A stretch of 24,217 bases of DNA from a virus, in IMG/VR virus record IMGVR_UViG_3300031772_004826, positions 1 to 24,217 of that record; one strand, written 5' to 3'. Each line of letters begins with the position of its first letter. Position 1 is the stretch's first letter. The notes beneath the pieces are model-generated. The model was not told the origin of the DNA. It worked only from the letters and a program-made list of their open reading frames with translations, and did not search any database. Of the stretch, positions 14,601-22,515 are shown piece after piece. Position numbers and translations under genes: made by a program.

Positions 14601-17600
14601 GCGCAGTGCCCCCCATCGGCCGTGGCGTGGGTTGTTCAACGAACCGAGACAGCAGCCGGTAGTAGTTCGGATTCTCTTTGAGATGATCGCGGGCGATCTC
14701 CTGGGCCAGCCGCACATTGTGCGTATGCTCCATCTCGACCATCGTGCCCAACATCAGCCACTGGGGATCGAATTGTGACAACGGCACCCGATCCGCTCGG
14801 CCGCCGGGCACCATGTCACGCGTCGAGAACTTCTTCGCGGGGGTCCGGCCGGCCTTCGACGGCTTGGCATTCCGCAACAGCTCCCGATCGATCTCGTCTG
14901 ATTCGATACCGGATGAATGCAGCACCTGCTGCACATCGTCGTCCGTGAGCACCTTGTTGATCTTCAGGGATCCGCCAATCAGCCAGGCCCCGCCATTCAT
15001 CTTCGAGGTGTTGAAGCGGTAGTGGCCATCCGCAGGGACCTTGTCACGAATATCCTTCGTCTTGGAGGTATTGGCTTTATCCTGCCAGGGCTGATCGTCC
15101 GGGAGTTCGACCTCAGCCCAGACGCGTCCTTCCTGAATCGTCCCCGTCTTCGTGGACCGCAAGTGCGGCGCCAATGGCAAGACTCCGGCGTGCCAGCCGG
15201 GCCGGGGTGCGTAGCCCTTTGTCGGCAAGTGCTCGGCATCCATCCATTTGCCGACCGGTGTTTCCTCGTCCTTCCCGATGAACAACGGAAACAGCTTCCC
15301 CGGCTGACTCTTGAGCGTGCGAAATTGCTTGTAGGCTTTGACGGTCTTCTGGGGCGCCGGCTTCGTGCGCACGGCAAACCGGATGTCGTCATGCTTCGGA
15401 TCGTAGGTCCCCTGGTTGCCGGTGGCTGACTTGATCTGTTCGGCCTCGAAGACCACGTAGGTGTTGCCGCGCCGGGACGCGTCGTAGAAGTCCTTGAACT
15501 TCAGTCCGTCGTAGCCGCCTTTGCGAGCCTGCTCCCGGATCGAACTGGCGACAGACGGCACGTTCAGCATCTGGTACAGGTCCCGGCCGCTGTACGGTAG
15601 CTCGGCAGGTGTCAGCTTGATCCCGTACTTGCCGAGGGCTTCGATCAGTTGCTTCGGCGAGACACTCCGCGCCCGCAAACTGGTCAAGTCGACCGGCTTC
15701 TTGATGCGCACATAGACCTGCTGCATCTGCGAGCCAACGCCCACCTTCGACGGCTTCCAGCCGAAATCGTTGCTGCCCTGTTCACTACTGGGGTTCTCTC
15801 GCAGGTCCCGCGCGATGGCCTGCAGCTTCGCCTTGTGCTTGACGATGTCGACAGCCAGGTCCTCACCGCTCTTCGACCAGTCGATCTTGAGCTCACTGAA
15901 CTGCTGGAGGGCCTCGTGAGCCCGGTCCAGGTCCTGGGCGAAGCCGAGAGCCTTGCCACTGGCAATGTGTGTGAGTGAATACGCGTCGGTCAGCCCGGAT
16001 ATCTTGGTGATTGCCACACCAGGTACAGTCGTCTTCCAACCAGACTCGCTGTGCTTCCCGTCCTTACCAACTACCTGCACTTTGATGTTCGGTGGCTCGT
16101 CATGCTTCGGCAGCGGCTGATCACTGCCAGAGAACGCCTCCGCGAACTTAGGCGAGTCGCTGAAGTAGTGCCAGCCGATCTCGGACAGCTCACCACCTCC
16201 CCCGTATTTCGTGAAGGACTTGGACGTCCCGTGGTAGACCGGATCCTGGACAGTGCTATCGGCCAGGAACCGTTGCAACTCCGGTGACTTGGGACGGGTA
16301 GCAAAGTGCGGTTCTGGTTTCGCGTAGTACCGATCGATGTCAGCCAAGATCTTGGAAGACTTCGTGCCGGCTTCGTACTCGTGGTAGAACTTTCCGTCAG
16401 AAGTTCTGTCGTATGATTCGCTACTGGATCGCCACTCTCCCAGACCGTTCTCGAGCGATAGTACCACTTCGCCGTTGAGACTCTCGATAACTTTGCGCAA
16501 CTGCGTACGTTGGGCAGGCGTAGGCGGTTTGAGAATGTCGAACCCACCGGCTTCCGGCATACAGCGGATGTAGCCCTGGTTCATCAACTCCTGCATGCCA
16601 GCCACACTACCAGCTTCCCGATGATCGAATGAGCGAACTTGCGGATCACCTCCGTGCTTAGAGCCTGAGAAGTCCAGAAAGCGACCGTCTGGATTGAGAT
16701 AGCCGGCAGCCTTCCAGTTCTGAGTAAGTCCCAGCGAATTCAAGTGCCCCCACTCGACGTGCGACGTGCTGACTGCTTTGGCTTTCTTGCGATCATCAGC
16801 AGCGGTCTTGCCACCAGCAGCCTTATCGTAAGCTGCCTGCCAGTCTTCGTGAGTGAATCGCCCATCCTCGAACACGTGTCCCTTCTTCATGAGAGATCGC
16901 GCGTCCTCGCCACCCTTCACCTCATAGCCTTGGGACTTGAGGTGCTTGGACATGCGATTCAGGACATCACGCGACAGCTTGTCTGGATCGATCTCGTCAC
17001 GGGTAGCGAAGCTGGTCCCGCCCTTCTCGGCGAACTTGCCGTCTTTCGCCCGCGGGTGCTCGTGCTCAGCCCACTTGGCCGCGTACCGCACCGGGAAGCC
17101 CCAGCCATCGCGAACACTGTACCGCTGCACGTGAATTTCTTGGGCCAGGCCGGAGTTCTCAACCAACGCCTGCAGGCTGCCCCAGATATCGACACCGGCA
17201 TCCTCGCCATGCTCTACTGACTTCTCGAGATACTTGGCGGCCCGCTCGAGCTTCCCCTCCTTGGCTGCATCGTAAGCCTTGGTAGCCCACTGGCCAGCCA
17301 GGTCCAAGGCGTACTCCCAGCCCAACAGATCGGCTTGGATATTCTTCCAGTGATCGGCCATCTCGGTACAGTGATCGCTGGCTGCTCGACGTTCAGCCGC
17401 AGTCCACTTTGCCCCAGGCTTCTGGAGGTCAAGCTTCGGGTCTTCACTCCGCAGTTGCTCGAACTGCTTTATTTCCTGCTCATCACCATGACCGGTGGTG
17501 AGATAATGGCGGGCCGCATAGTACATCTGAACTTGCGCATCAGCACTGTTGGAGTCCCACTCCGACAGGTCAATGTGCAACGGGTAGTACTCTCCCGGCT

Positions 17601-18447
17601 TGCCGTCCTGCAGAATGCCTTCCACTTGAAACTCGATCGCCCGGTACAGATCTTTGAACTCATCGAAATCGAAACCGCCGGTGCTGGCGTTCGGCAAGAC
17701 CGGCTCGACTTTGTCGAAGATGTCCTTGCGGACCAGTGCGAAATTCTGATGCGGATCGCTACCAACTGTCACAGCGATTCCCACGTAATTGGGATCACGC
17801 CGTCCCATGAGTCGCAATATCGACGAGTACAGCTTCTCGTGTGATTCGCTGGCACCGGTGAATGTGATCACGCCCTCGCGATGATCCATCAAATCCTTGA
17901 CGCCACCCAGTACATGCTTAAGGATCTCGCGAGCGTGCCCGCCCTCTGTGGCGTTGGTTGTCCCTCTTTCCGAACCGAGCGGCCCGCGCTCAAACCAGTA
18001 GTTGCAGACGTGTTCATTGTTCAAGGACAAGCGATCGGAACCGAGCAAAGACGCCAGCATACTGCCTAGGTCCTCGTCGCCAGGACTGAACGAACCGAAC
18101 CTGGCCGGCGTGTAGAACACGTGCACGGTAGACTCGTCGGGATCACCGGCACCCACATCAAAGGACCATTGCTGCCATTGCGGTCCGTATACCGACGCCT
18201 TCCAGTCGGGCTTGCCCAGCTCGTCTCGCACACTGAACTCGTAGTCGTCCGTCACAGGTTCCTTGTGCGACTTGCCTTTGCCGGCACCTTTGCCAGACCC
18301 TTTCGGTGCGAACTTGCCGTCATTCTTGCGAGGATGGGCCGACTCATCCCACCGCAGGCCGTGCTTGGTGACAGTCGCTACCAGCGTGACAGACTTGTCG
18401 GTCCAAAGAAGCTGTGCGTTCTGTGGCTGTGCTGTGGCGATCCGCAT
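11671..18447 (-). CDS. Giant polyvalent protein: ADP-ribosyltransferase-like, metallopeptidase and Cys domains (2258 aa)
   Basis: Order of parts: HPR..DGKFAPKG linker (38-50); domain A (~75-245); helical region (250-440); second HPR..DGKFAEKG linker (464-476); domain C (~485-705) with AGYLNPDGRFLDFSG and PEAGGFDILKPP, a pattern common in phage polyvalent proteins; ADP-ribosyltransferase-like domain (735-1015) with VYHGTSK (His739), GWHYFSDSP and YVVFEAEQIKSA; a domain with LFPLFIGKD and RPGWHAG (1035-1190), also typical of polyvalent proteins; zinc-peptidase motif HELIH (1459-1463) with candidate third ligand Glu1483; and a C-terminal domain (1622-2120) with Cys1699, Cys1741 and Cys1744 and NSQSDFRAWHVLEVEQFL. 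[F/Y][A/S][T/V]R motifs separate the domains. The ATG overlaps the portal stop (TGATG), with GGAGG upstream. Such proteins are thought to enter the host with phage DNA and modify host targets. No MuF domain was recognised. Confidence 0.85.
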   Translation of the reverse strand: MRIATAQPQNAQLLWTDKSVTLVATVTKHGLRWDESAHPRKNDGKFAPKGSGKGAGKGKSHKEPVTDDYEFSVRDELGKPDWKASVYGPQWQQWSFDVGAGDPDESTVHVFYTPARFGSFSPGDEDLGSMLASLLGSDRLSLNNEHVCNYWFERGPLGSERGTTNATEGGHAREILKHVLGGVKDLMDHREGVITFTGASESHEKLYSSILRLMGRRDPNYVGIAVTVGSDPHQNFALVRKDIFDKVEPVLPNASTGGFDFDEFKDLYRAIEFQVEGILQDGKPGEYYPLHIDLSEWDSNSADAQVQMYYAARHYLTTGHGDEQEIKQFEQLRSEDPKLDLQKPGAKWTAAERRAASDHCTEMADHWKNIQADLLGWEYALDLAGQWATKAYDAAKEGKLERAAKYLEKSVEHGEDAGVDIWGSLQALVENSGLAQEIHVQRYSVRDGWGFPVRYAAKWAEHEHPRAKDGKFAEKGGTSFATRDEIDPDKLSRDVLNRMSKHLKSQGYEVKGGEDARSLMKKGHVFEDGRFTHEDWQAAYDKAAGGKTAADDRKKAKAVSTSHVEWGHLNSLGLTQNWKAAGYLNPDGRFLDFSGSKHGGDPQVRSFDHREAGSVAGMQELMNQGYIRCMPEAGGFDILKPPTPAQRTQLRKVIESLNGEVVLSLENGLGEWRSSSESYDRTSDGKFYHEYEAGTKSSKILADIDRYYAKPEPHFATRPKSPELQRFLADSTVQDPVYHGTSKSFTKYGGGGELSEIGWHYFSDSPKFAEAFSGSDQPLPKHDEPPNIKVQVVGKDGKHSESGWKTTVPGVAITKISGLTDAYSLTHIASGKALGFAQDLDRAHEALQQFSELKIDWSKSGEDLAVDIVKHKAKLQAIARDLRENPSSEQGSNDFGWKPSKVGVGSQMQQVYVRIKKPVDLTSLRARSVSPKQLIEALGKYGIKLTPAELPYSGRDLYQMLNVPSVASSIREQARKGGYDGLKFKDFYDASRRGNTYVVFEAEQIKSATGNQGTYDPKHDDIRFAVRTKPAPQKTVKAYKQFRTLKSQPGKLFPLFIGKDEETPVGKWMDAEHLPTKGYAPRPGWHAGVLPLAPHLRSTKTGTIQEGRVWAEVELPDDQPWQDKANTSKTKDIRDKVPADGHYRFNTSKMNGGAWLIGGSLKINKVLTDDDVQQVLHSSGIESDEIDRELLRNAKPSKAGRTPAKKFSTRDMVPGGRADRVPLSQFDPQWLMLGTMVEMEHTHNVRLAQEIARDHLKENPNYYRLLSRFVEQPTPRPMGGTALHSWREPSFYGQPGQPVKYGGSQPRSPKPHGVTIAGRFYPPGQWIPGGAMQQASAGQRKAVETGDSSHATPEEPDPETAHLGHTPQDILQRLQQQGMLQHANLSFGHGGVLAEVNGQKIVIRVAEKGELARLWKASPAAAAASAEAGGMKNVGSIAGAYRDGQIILAPDFSDGEMNHELIHGLQDLEIISADEVQQFGGHEQMAYAYQRWVDEGREEHGVFSRIADFFRALFGDKVAQQRNTLRRLDEGTFDKPTNWAKVAHKAALLGYAAYQIKQNLPEIKRRRQSVVDMLNQAVYGGAYQPVDATIGRGDVDPEVPESGIREDGRIVTSAVLFATRDWQDWLKNFNEDLQMQAMYTAEDRAELAKGMEATARIFGDFRKLEPEWAIDPHTGKPANPIRVNSDDLFKETFDVTTICPRQDLLNAVIKAVQHKMGTIFGKEARSIINMVIGDLSLTSACNICYGQSSRNNAAQGVKAVTDDIYPKWLELQAKPLGQRIATMRPTTKERANAMKAVFNSDLGHFYWFNPKGKKGPQFSLLFQALERYGTHPEIKALMSKPAVVHDIVMRDYKGKLTPTQAAFMELVTKSIQGGLKPNMPKGWASYDKQLLDDKAAAKVLEYNKSGGFRMNSQSDFRAWHVLEVEQFLIHLKAQQGMSHVYTRMPAFLDIFGGTGIKFNLSLGYAHDIHGNVMKQGGKPVWDMLSYPKAEAMQARRQRPGEVGTMLVATSMDALMTGLDDPEIDMMIPYHSGSVPRSVDKFLGYDDFSRFQHEHWPPGHAKGDRVTTTVNVRGVSKKVTVDWQLPITREHHGDDKEQYLAVCDKLGIVPRFSQLCGRGHLAKIPKPVPGKEPHPLWQVNVDHPNYMKLVRDVASTRAPQRVVEPGKINWQAAEKHAQDWMDKGGSNGEKSIPSKLVQIVVDTLRGKLAAPQSPVGADPLQLPVLQEHKHSARQDRLAKRVRIELNRAIQRVRLQESGV

Positions 18448-21400
18448 CAGGCCGGCCCTCCGATCGCCATCCGAGATGCTTGCTTGACACCCGGTCGCAA
18501 AGGATCTGGCATCGAAGCGGACGGATGAAGAACCTTGTCGCCAACCTTACGGACTTGGAACCGCATATTCCCGTCGCGATCCTCGCCCACCCACTTGACG
18601 TTCTTGCGGCCGAACTTGACCTCCAGATATGCCATGTAGGTGTCTTTTAACACAGACTGGACCTGTTCGAGCGGGTAATGGGCGCCAGACAACTGCCTCG
18701 ACCAGATCGCCAACGGGATGTGCAGCTGAGCCTGCTCGTTATCCTCAAGACCATCGAAGAAGTCGTCAACAGCTCGCACAGTTTCTTCACCCATGTGCAT
18801 AGCCCCACCCCGCTGCTTGTTGCTTTGCACCGTGGGGCTTCTGTCGAGCAGGAATTGAGCGATAACAGTAGCCGCCCCGATAGCTCCAGACACTATCAGG
18901 CCCTTTTTCAACTGATGTTGCAGCTCAGCTTTCGCGGCCAACAGTAAACTAGGCTTGCCATTGGCCACCGCCTGTTCCCCACGTGCGGCCATTTTCGGCT
19001 GCCCCTTAGCCGGTGGCGACTGATAACCACTGAGGACTTTGGCAATCTTGGCTTCCGCTTGTGCCCGGATCTCTCGCAGGTATTGTTTATGGGCCTGTTT
19101 CACCCTGGCCAGGATCTCATTAGGCGTCGGGTTGTCTCCGGAACTCATCCACGCCTCGAACTCCGGACGCTGGTCCATGTCCAGACCCTCGAACTCGTGC
19201 GGCCAGTACTCCTGCATGTCACGCTTGTGACCCGCGACCGTGCTGGCGAGATGTTTGTCTCGCTGTGCCTCAATCTTGGCGATCTTGCGGGCGTGCCGTG
19301 GTTTTATGTTGGCCGGCAAGACGCGGCCGCCCTTTACACTGGCTCCCTTCCGCGACTCGCCACCACCCTTCGGAGCGAATTTTCCGTCACTCTTACGCGG
19401 GTGCAAGCTCTCATCGAATCTGGCTGCGAACTTACTCACCTGCGTGGCGATCCGCTCCTGCGTATCTCCTTCGGCCAGCCAGGCCTTGAACTGATCGATT
19501 GTCAGGGACGTGACTGGCCCGACCTTCCAATTGTCATCGTACGAAGATCGGTAAGCGCGCACAGCCTCGTTCTCGTTGCGGAAACCCAGCATGACCTTGT
19601 GTTCATCGAACCGTCGGCTCAACGGTCCCTTGTGCTGGTCGATGATAAACAGCACCTCGCTCTCCGGATGATCGCCGACAAACACATCCATGTGATCTCC
19701 GTCTTTGTCGGTAGTGCGACGAATGTAGCCGTAATGTGCCCCCATCACCGGCCATTGTGGCTTGCGACGGTGCCCCTTCGGTGTTTCGATCGAGATCTCC
19801 AGACCGTGGATCCGAACGTGCCCGAGGCGATAGTTGCCCACCTCACGCTGCGGATCCGAGGGGTCAGGGTGCGCACTCTTGGCCGCGAACTCGATATCAG
19901 CTGCCGTCACACTGTGCTTGGATTTGGATCCACCGTCGTTGGTGCCCTGCTGCGGCCCAAACGTCGTCGTCGTGCTGGGTAGCCGTTGACCGCCTGGCTG
20001 CCCTGGCTGCGGGTTACCATTGGCGCCCCGCTGAATTGCTGGATCGTTCTGCTGGGCCATCGCCTGCGACTGCATCTGCTGTTGCTGCTGCTGAGCCTGC
20101 ATCTGCTGCCCCAACTGCGCCAGTTGCACCTCGCGATCCAGGGCCACGTTCTGCAGCACTTCCTCGTCCTCGTCCGGCATGCGTGCCCCGATCAGTCCCA
20201 GCAAGTCCAGGGCGGGGATCTTGGCGCCCATGCCAAAAGCAGCTGTCCAGGCCTGCATCTTGGAGGCCATGTCATCGGCCTCGGTATCCAGCTTGAACAG
20301 CAATTTGATGTGCCGCGAGCTCGGGAAGTTGAACAGCTGCACCTGCCGCACGATGTCGCTGGTAATTGTTTCCTGCAACTTCATCGCGTCGTAGCGCACA
20401 ATGTCGGCGTAGGTCGCCATGTGCGCGTCAGCCACACCGCTACCCAGACCGGTAGACGCGGCTTCGCTCGTGAGGACCTGGCCGAGGATGTAGCGCTTGA
20501 TCTTGTGCGCGAAGTAAGACGTAATCAAGCCCATCAGCGCGTCGAGCCCAGCGAAACCAGGTTCGATGACCTCGACCGTTTGCAGGTCGGCCATGTCGCC
20601 TGGTTGCACAGGCACGAGCAGTACCGCTTTGTTCGAGCGGTTCTGCGCGGCATCGATCGTCCGCTTCTCAGCCTCCGGATTGCCCGCCGGAAAACGCCAG
20701 ATCTCGATACCATGCGAATTCCGTTCAATGAAGTCCATGGCGTTAGACAGCGTCTCCTGCATCATGTACCAGGTCCAATAGATGCGATCTCGAATGCCCA
20801 CGCCATGGACTCGCCCCATATCGCGAGTATCGTAATACTCGCCATCTTCGATCATGTGTCGGTGCAGGGCAGTGTTCTTGCGATCGAATTCATCGAGCCA
20901 GAAGACACGACCGAACTGCGAGGTCGTCTCCACCTTATGTCGCTGTTCACCCCGAAAATCCGTGCCATCAGTCTGCCATTGCCAAGCCATGGATATGCGT
21001 AGGCCGATCTGGTCGTAGGAGTAACGGCCTGTCCCATCGTCGTAACGGAAGACGATCTTATCTCCATGACGCGGTGTCCAGTGCTTGATGTATTGTCGCC
21101 AGTAGCCATTGATCGGGTCAGTTCCATATCGGTGACTGGTCAGGTGCCGACCGTACCACAACGCCTCCAGTAAGTTGCGGCGCAGTTCCATGAAGGACCA
21201 TGTCTCGTCGAGGATCGTGGTCACCTTGGTGGCCAGGTCCTTGGCCGCCTCGTCCTTCGTATCCCGCGGTTCCACGTGCCACTGCAGTAGACAGGTCCCG
21301 CGCTGGCGAGCCTCTAGGCATTCCATGATCCCCGTCTCAGTACGCATGATCTGGGCGTTCTGCCTAGAATCACGCAGGGCCTCGTCGTACCAGGGGTAAG

Positions 21401-21563
21401 TGCTGCTGACGGTCCCGATCCGTCCGGCCACGCTGAAGATATGCGGTAAGACTTCCTTGCCCATCTGCGGCGGCATGCCTTTGACCAGGCCAGCTGGATC
21501 GCGCGCAATCTTGGCCAGGAAACTGGCGGGCAAATTAGCCGGCAAGCCGTGTAGTTCGCTCAT
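18447..21563 (-). CDS. Portal protein (Mu gp29/DUF935-like) fused to an inorganic-pyrophosphatase-like domain (1038 aa)
   Basis: Residues 1-480 form the portal part: ETGIMECLEARQRGTCLLQWHVEP (76-99), the helix LLEALWYGRHL (131-141), then a wing/stem region ending near 475. This resembles DUF935 portals, and 480 aa is normal for the core. A Gln-rich stretch (484-505) follows. Residues 572-700 form a domain with PVMGAHYGYIRRT, DGDHMDVFVGDHPESEVLFI and IDQHKG; the DGDxxDVFxG core is the signature of the pyrophosphatase-like domain found in phage polyvalent proteins. Next come KFAARFDE and HPRKSDGKFAPKG (711-733), a helical region, a hydrophobic helix (887-907) and an alpha/beta C-terminus. The portal forms the 12-mer DNA gate. 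The extra ~550 residues are far beyond a normal portal. ATG 21563 follows AAGG at 9 nt. Confidence 0.8.
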   Translation of the reverse strand: MSELHGLPANLPASFLAKIARDPAGLVKGMPPQMGKEVLPHIFSVAGRIGTVSSTYPWYDEALRDSRQNAQIMRTETGIMECLEARQRGTCLLQWHVEPRDTKDEAAKDLATKVTTILDETWSFMELRRNLLEALWYGRHLTSHRYGTDPINGYWRQYIKHWTPRHGDKIVFRYDDGTGRYSYDQIGLRISMAWQWQTDGTDFRGEQRHKVETTSQFGRVFWLDEFDRKNTALHRHMIEDGEYYDTRDMGRVHGVGIRDRIYWTWYMMQETLSNAMDFIERNSHGIEIWRFPAGNPEAEKRTIDAAQNRSNKAVLLVPVQPGDMADLQTVEVIEPGFAGLDALMGLITSYFAHKIKRYILGQVLTSEAASTGLGSGVADAHMATYADIVRYDAMKLQETITSDIVRQVQLFNFPSSRHIKLLFKLDTEADDMASKMQAWTAAFGMGAKIPALDLLGLIGARMPDEDEEVLQNVALDREVQLAQLGQQMQAQQQQQQMQSQAMAQQNDPAIQRGANGNPQPGQPGGQRLPSTTTTFGPQQGTNDGGSKSKHSVTAADIEFAAKSAHPDPSDPQREVGNYRLGHVRIHGLEISIETPKGHRRKPQWPVMGAHYGYIRRTTDKDGDHMDVFVGDHPESEVLFIIDQHKGPLSRRFDEHKVMLGFRNENEAVRAYRSSYDDNWKVGPVTSLTIDQFKAWLAEGDTQERIATQVSKFAARFDESLHPRKSDGKFAPKGGGESRKGASVKGGRVLPANIKPRHARKIAKIEAQRDKHLASTVAGHKRDMQEYWPHEFEGLDMDQRPEFEAWMSSGDNPTPNEILARVKQAHKQYLREIRAQAEAKIAKVLSGYQSPPAKGQPKMAARGEQAVANGKPSLLLAAKAELQHQLKKGLIVSGAIGAATVIAQFLLDRSPTVQSNKQRGGAMHMGEETVRAVDDFFDGLEDNEQAQLHIPLAIWSRQLSGAHYPLEQVQSVLKDTYMAYLEVKFGRKNVKWVGEDRDGNMRFQVRKVGDKVLHPSASMPDPLRPGVKQASRMAIGGPA

Positions 21564-21583
21564 GGTTCGACCTTACAGGTGGG

Positions 21584-21976
21584 TTAGGCGCCTCGAGCGG
21601 CAACCTCGAGGATCTTGGTCGTGATCGAAGCGTCCGTGCCAACAAACCGAAATCGCACGGTGTACCAGCCGGCTGTCGGGAAAGCTGCAGCAGGCGCCAG
21701 CCAGTGCAAATTGTAGCCCTGTTCACTGCGTTGATCGTTGGTGTCGTCGTCGAAAGTCACGTCCGTCGTAAGCGGATTGGCATACAGGTACGTGGCCACG
21801 ACCAAAGACGCGTTCGTGTACGTGATGGTGCCGCCCTGCTTGGTGACCTGCACTGCGATGCTCGCCACGTTGCTGGGTGCGGCGATCGCGCCTGACGTCA
21901 GCCGCACCAGCACTCGCAAGTTCGGCGTGTCACCGGCGCGACAGTTACTGCGGATCGGTAGGGATTCGTCAATCAT
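21584..21976 (-). CDS. Small beta-rich protein of unknown function (130 aa)
   Basis: No family recognised with confidence. The sequence alternates strands and turns like a small immunoglobulin-like or jelly-roll domain: NLRVLVRLTSGAIAAPSNVA near the start, then VTKQGGTITYTNASLVVATY and a closing AAFPTAGWYTVRFRFVGTD. The pattern 'W(Y)TVRF.FVG..' is common in phage structural beta-sandwich proteins. The ATG at 21976 lies 14 nt after the stop of the Cys-rich gene, with AGGA 11 nt upstream, and the gene ends 20 nt before the portal. This is a possible head or decoration component, but the function is unknown. Confidence 0.65.
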   Translation of the reverse strand: MIDESLPIRSNCRAGDTPNLRVLVRLTSGAIAAPSNVASIAVQVTKQGGTITYTNASLVVATYLYANPLTTDVTFDDDTNDQRSEQGYNLHWLAPAAAFPTAGWYTVRFRFVGTDASITTKILEVAARGA

Positions 21977-21990
21977 GGTCTCGCATGTCC

Positions 21991-22515
21991 TTATCCGAAA
22001 TCACCACACCAATCATCGCCACGCACCACCGGCCAAATTGCAGGTGCTTGTTCGATCAGTGCATCCTCTTCCATGTCCAGATCCAAGGCACATCGTGGTG
22101 CATGTCGTCGACACAGCCCGCTCTGTAGTCCAGCGGGCATGTCTGGACTCTGGTCTTCTTTCTGCTCGAAGAAGTTGCATTTCGCACACACCGATTTGCG
22201 AATAGCCATGCTGTCCGACATAGATTCTTTCTGTATTCGCTCGATCTCGAATTTCACTACGAGGTCTCGCAGTCGATCGCTGATCACTGCTCCGCGATGC
22301 TGCAGGACATCCTTCTCGGTAACAGTCACGGAAGTCCTGGACTCACCAACGCGCGCCTCGAAGAACACATTCCGGTTTCTCATGTCCGTAGATTGATAGA
22401 CAATGGATTGTTCCAGCAACCTATCGTACAAATCACGACTATCCACGACCTCGATTGGGTGCCCCACGATTCGATTCCCCTCGATTCGGTTCCCCTCGAT
22501 TCGGCAGAAACTCAC
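21991..22515 (-). CDS. Cys-rich zinc-binding-type small protein (174 aa)
   Basis: Residues ~108-174 carry CAKCNFF, GLCRRHAP, then WPVVRGDDWCGDF. This C-x2-C … C-R-R … WP-x-V … DWCG[DE]F pattern is the short zinc-binding module seen in many small phage and bacterial proteins of unknown function. The first part is acidic and helical. The GTG at 22515 has no visible ribosome-binding site. A GTG at 22467 has GAGGGG 9 nt upstream and may be the real start, shortening the N-terminus by 16 residues. Those 16 residues are encoded by a 15-bp tandem repeat shared with the end of the KTSC gene, which overlaps this gene out of frame. Role unknown; metal binding is inferred from the motif. Confidence 0.65.
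   Translation of the reverse strand: MSFCRIEGNRIEGNRIVGHPIEVVDSRDLYDRLLEQSIVYQSTDMRNRNVFFEARVGESRTSVTVTEKDVLQHRGAVISDRLRDLVVKFEIERIQKESMSDSMAIRKSVCAKCNFFEQKEDQSPDMPAGLQSGLCRRHAPRCALDLDMEEDALIEQAPAIWPVVRGDDWCGDFG

Noticed and set aside
11671-18447. MuF head-morphogenesis domain in the giant protein
   Set aside because: The position suggests it, but I could not find a MuF-like motif. The N-terminal 245 residues do not resemble it by eye.
20049-20123. CAG/CTG-rich stretch as a microsatellite
   Set aside because: It encodes the Gln-rich linker of the portal, interrupted by other codons. I see no sign of independent repeat function.
19986-21002. Plus-strand open frame of 338 codons opposite the portal gene
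   Set aside because: It mirrors the portal coding sequence. The Leu/His/Arg-rich composition is typical of an antisense shadow in GC-rich DNA.
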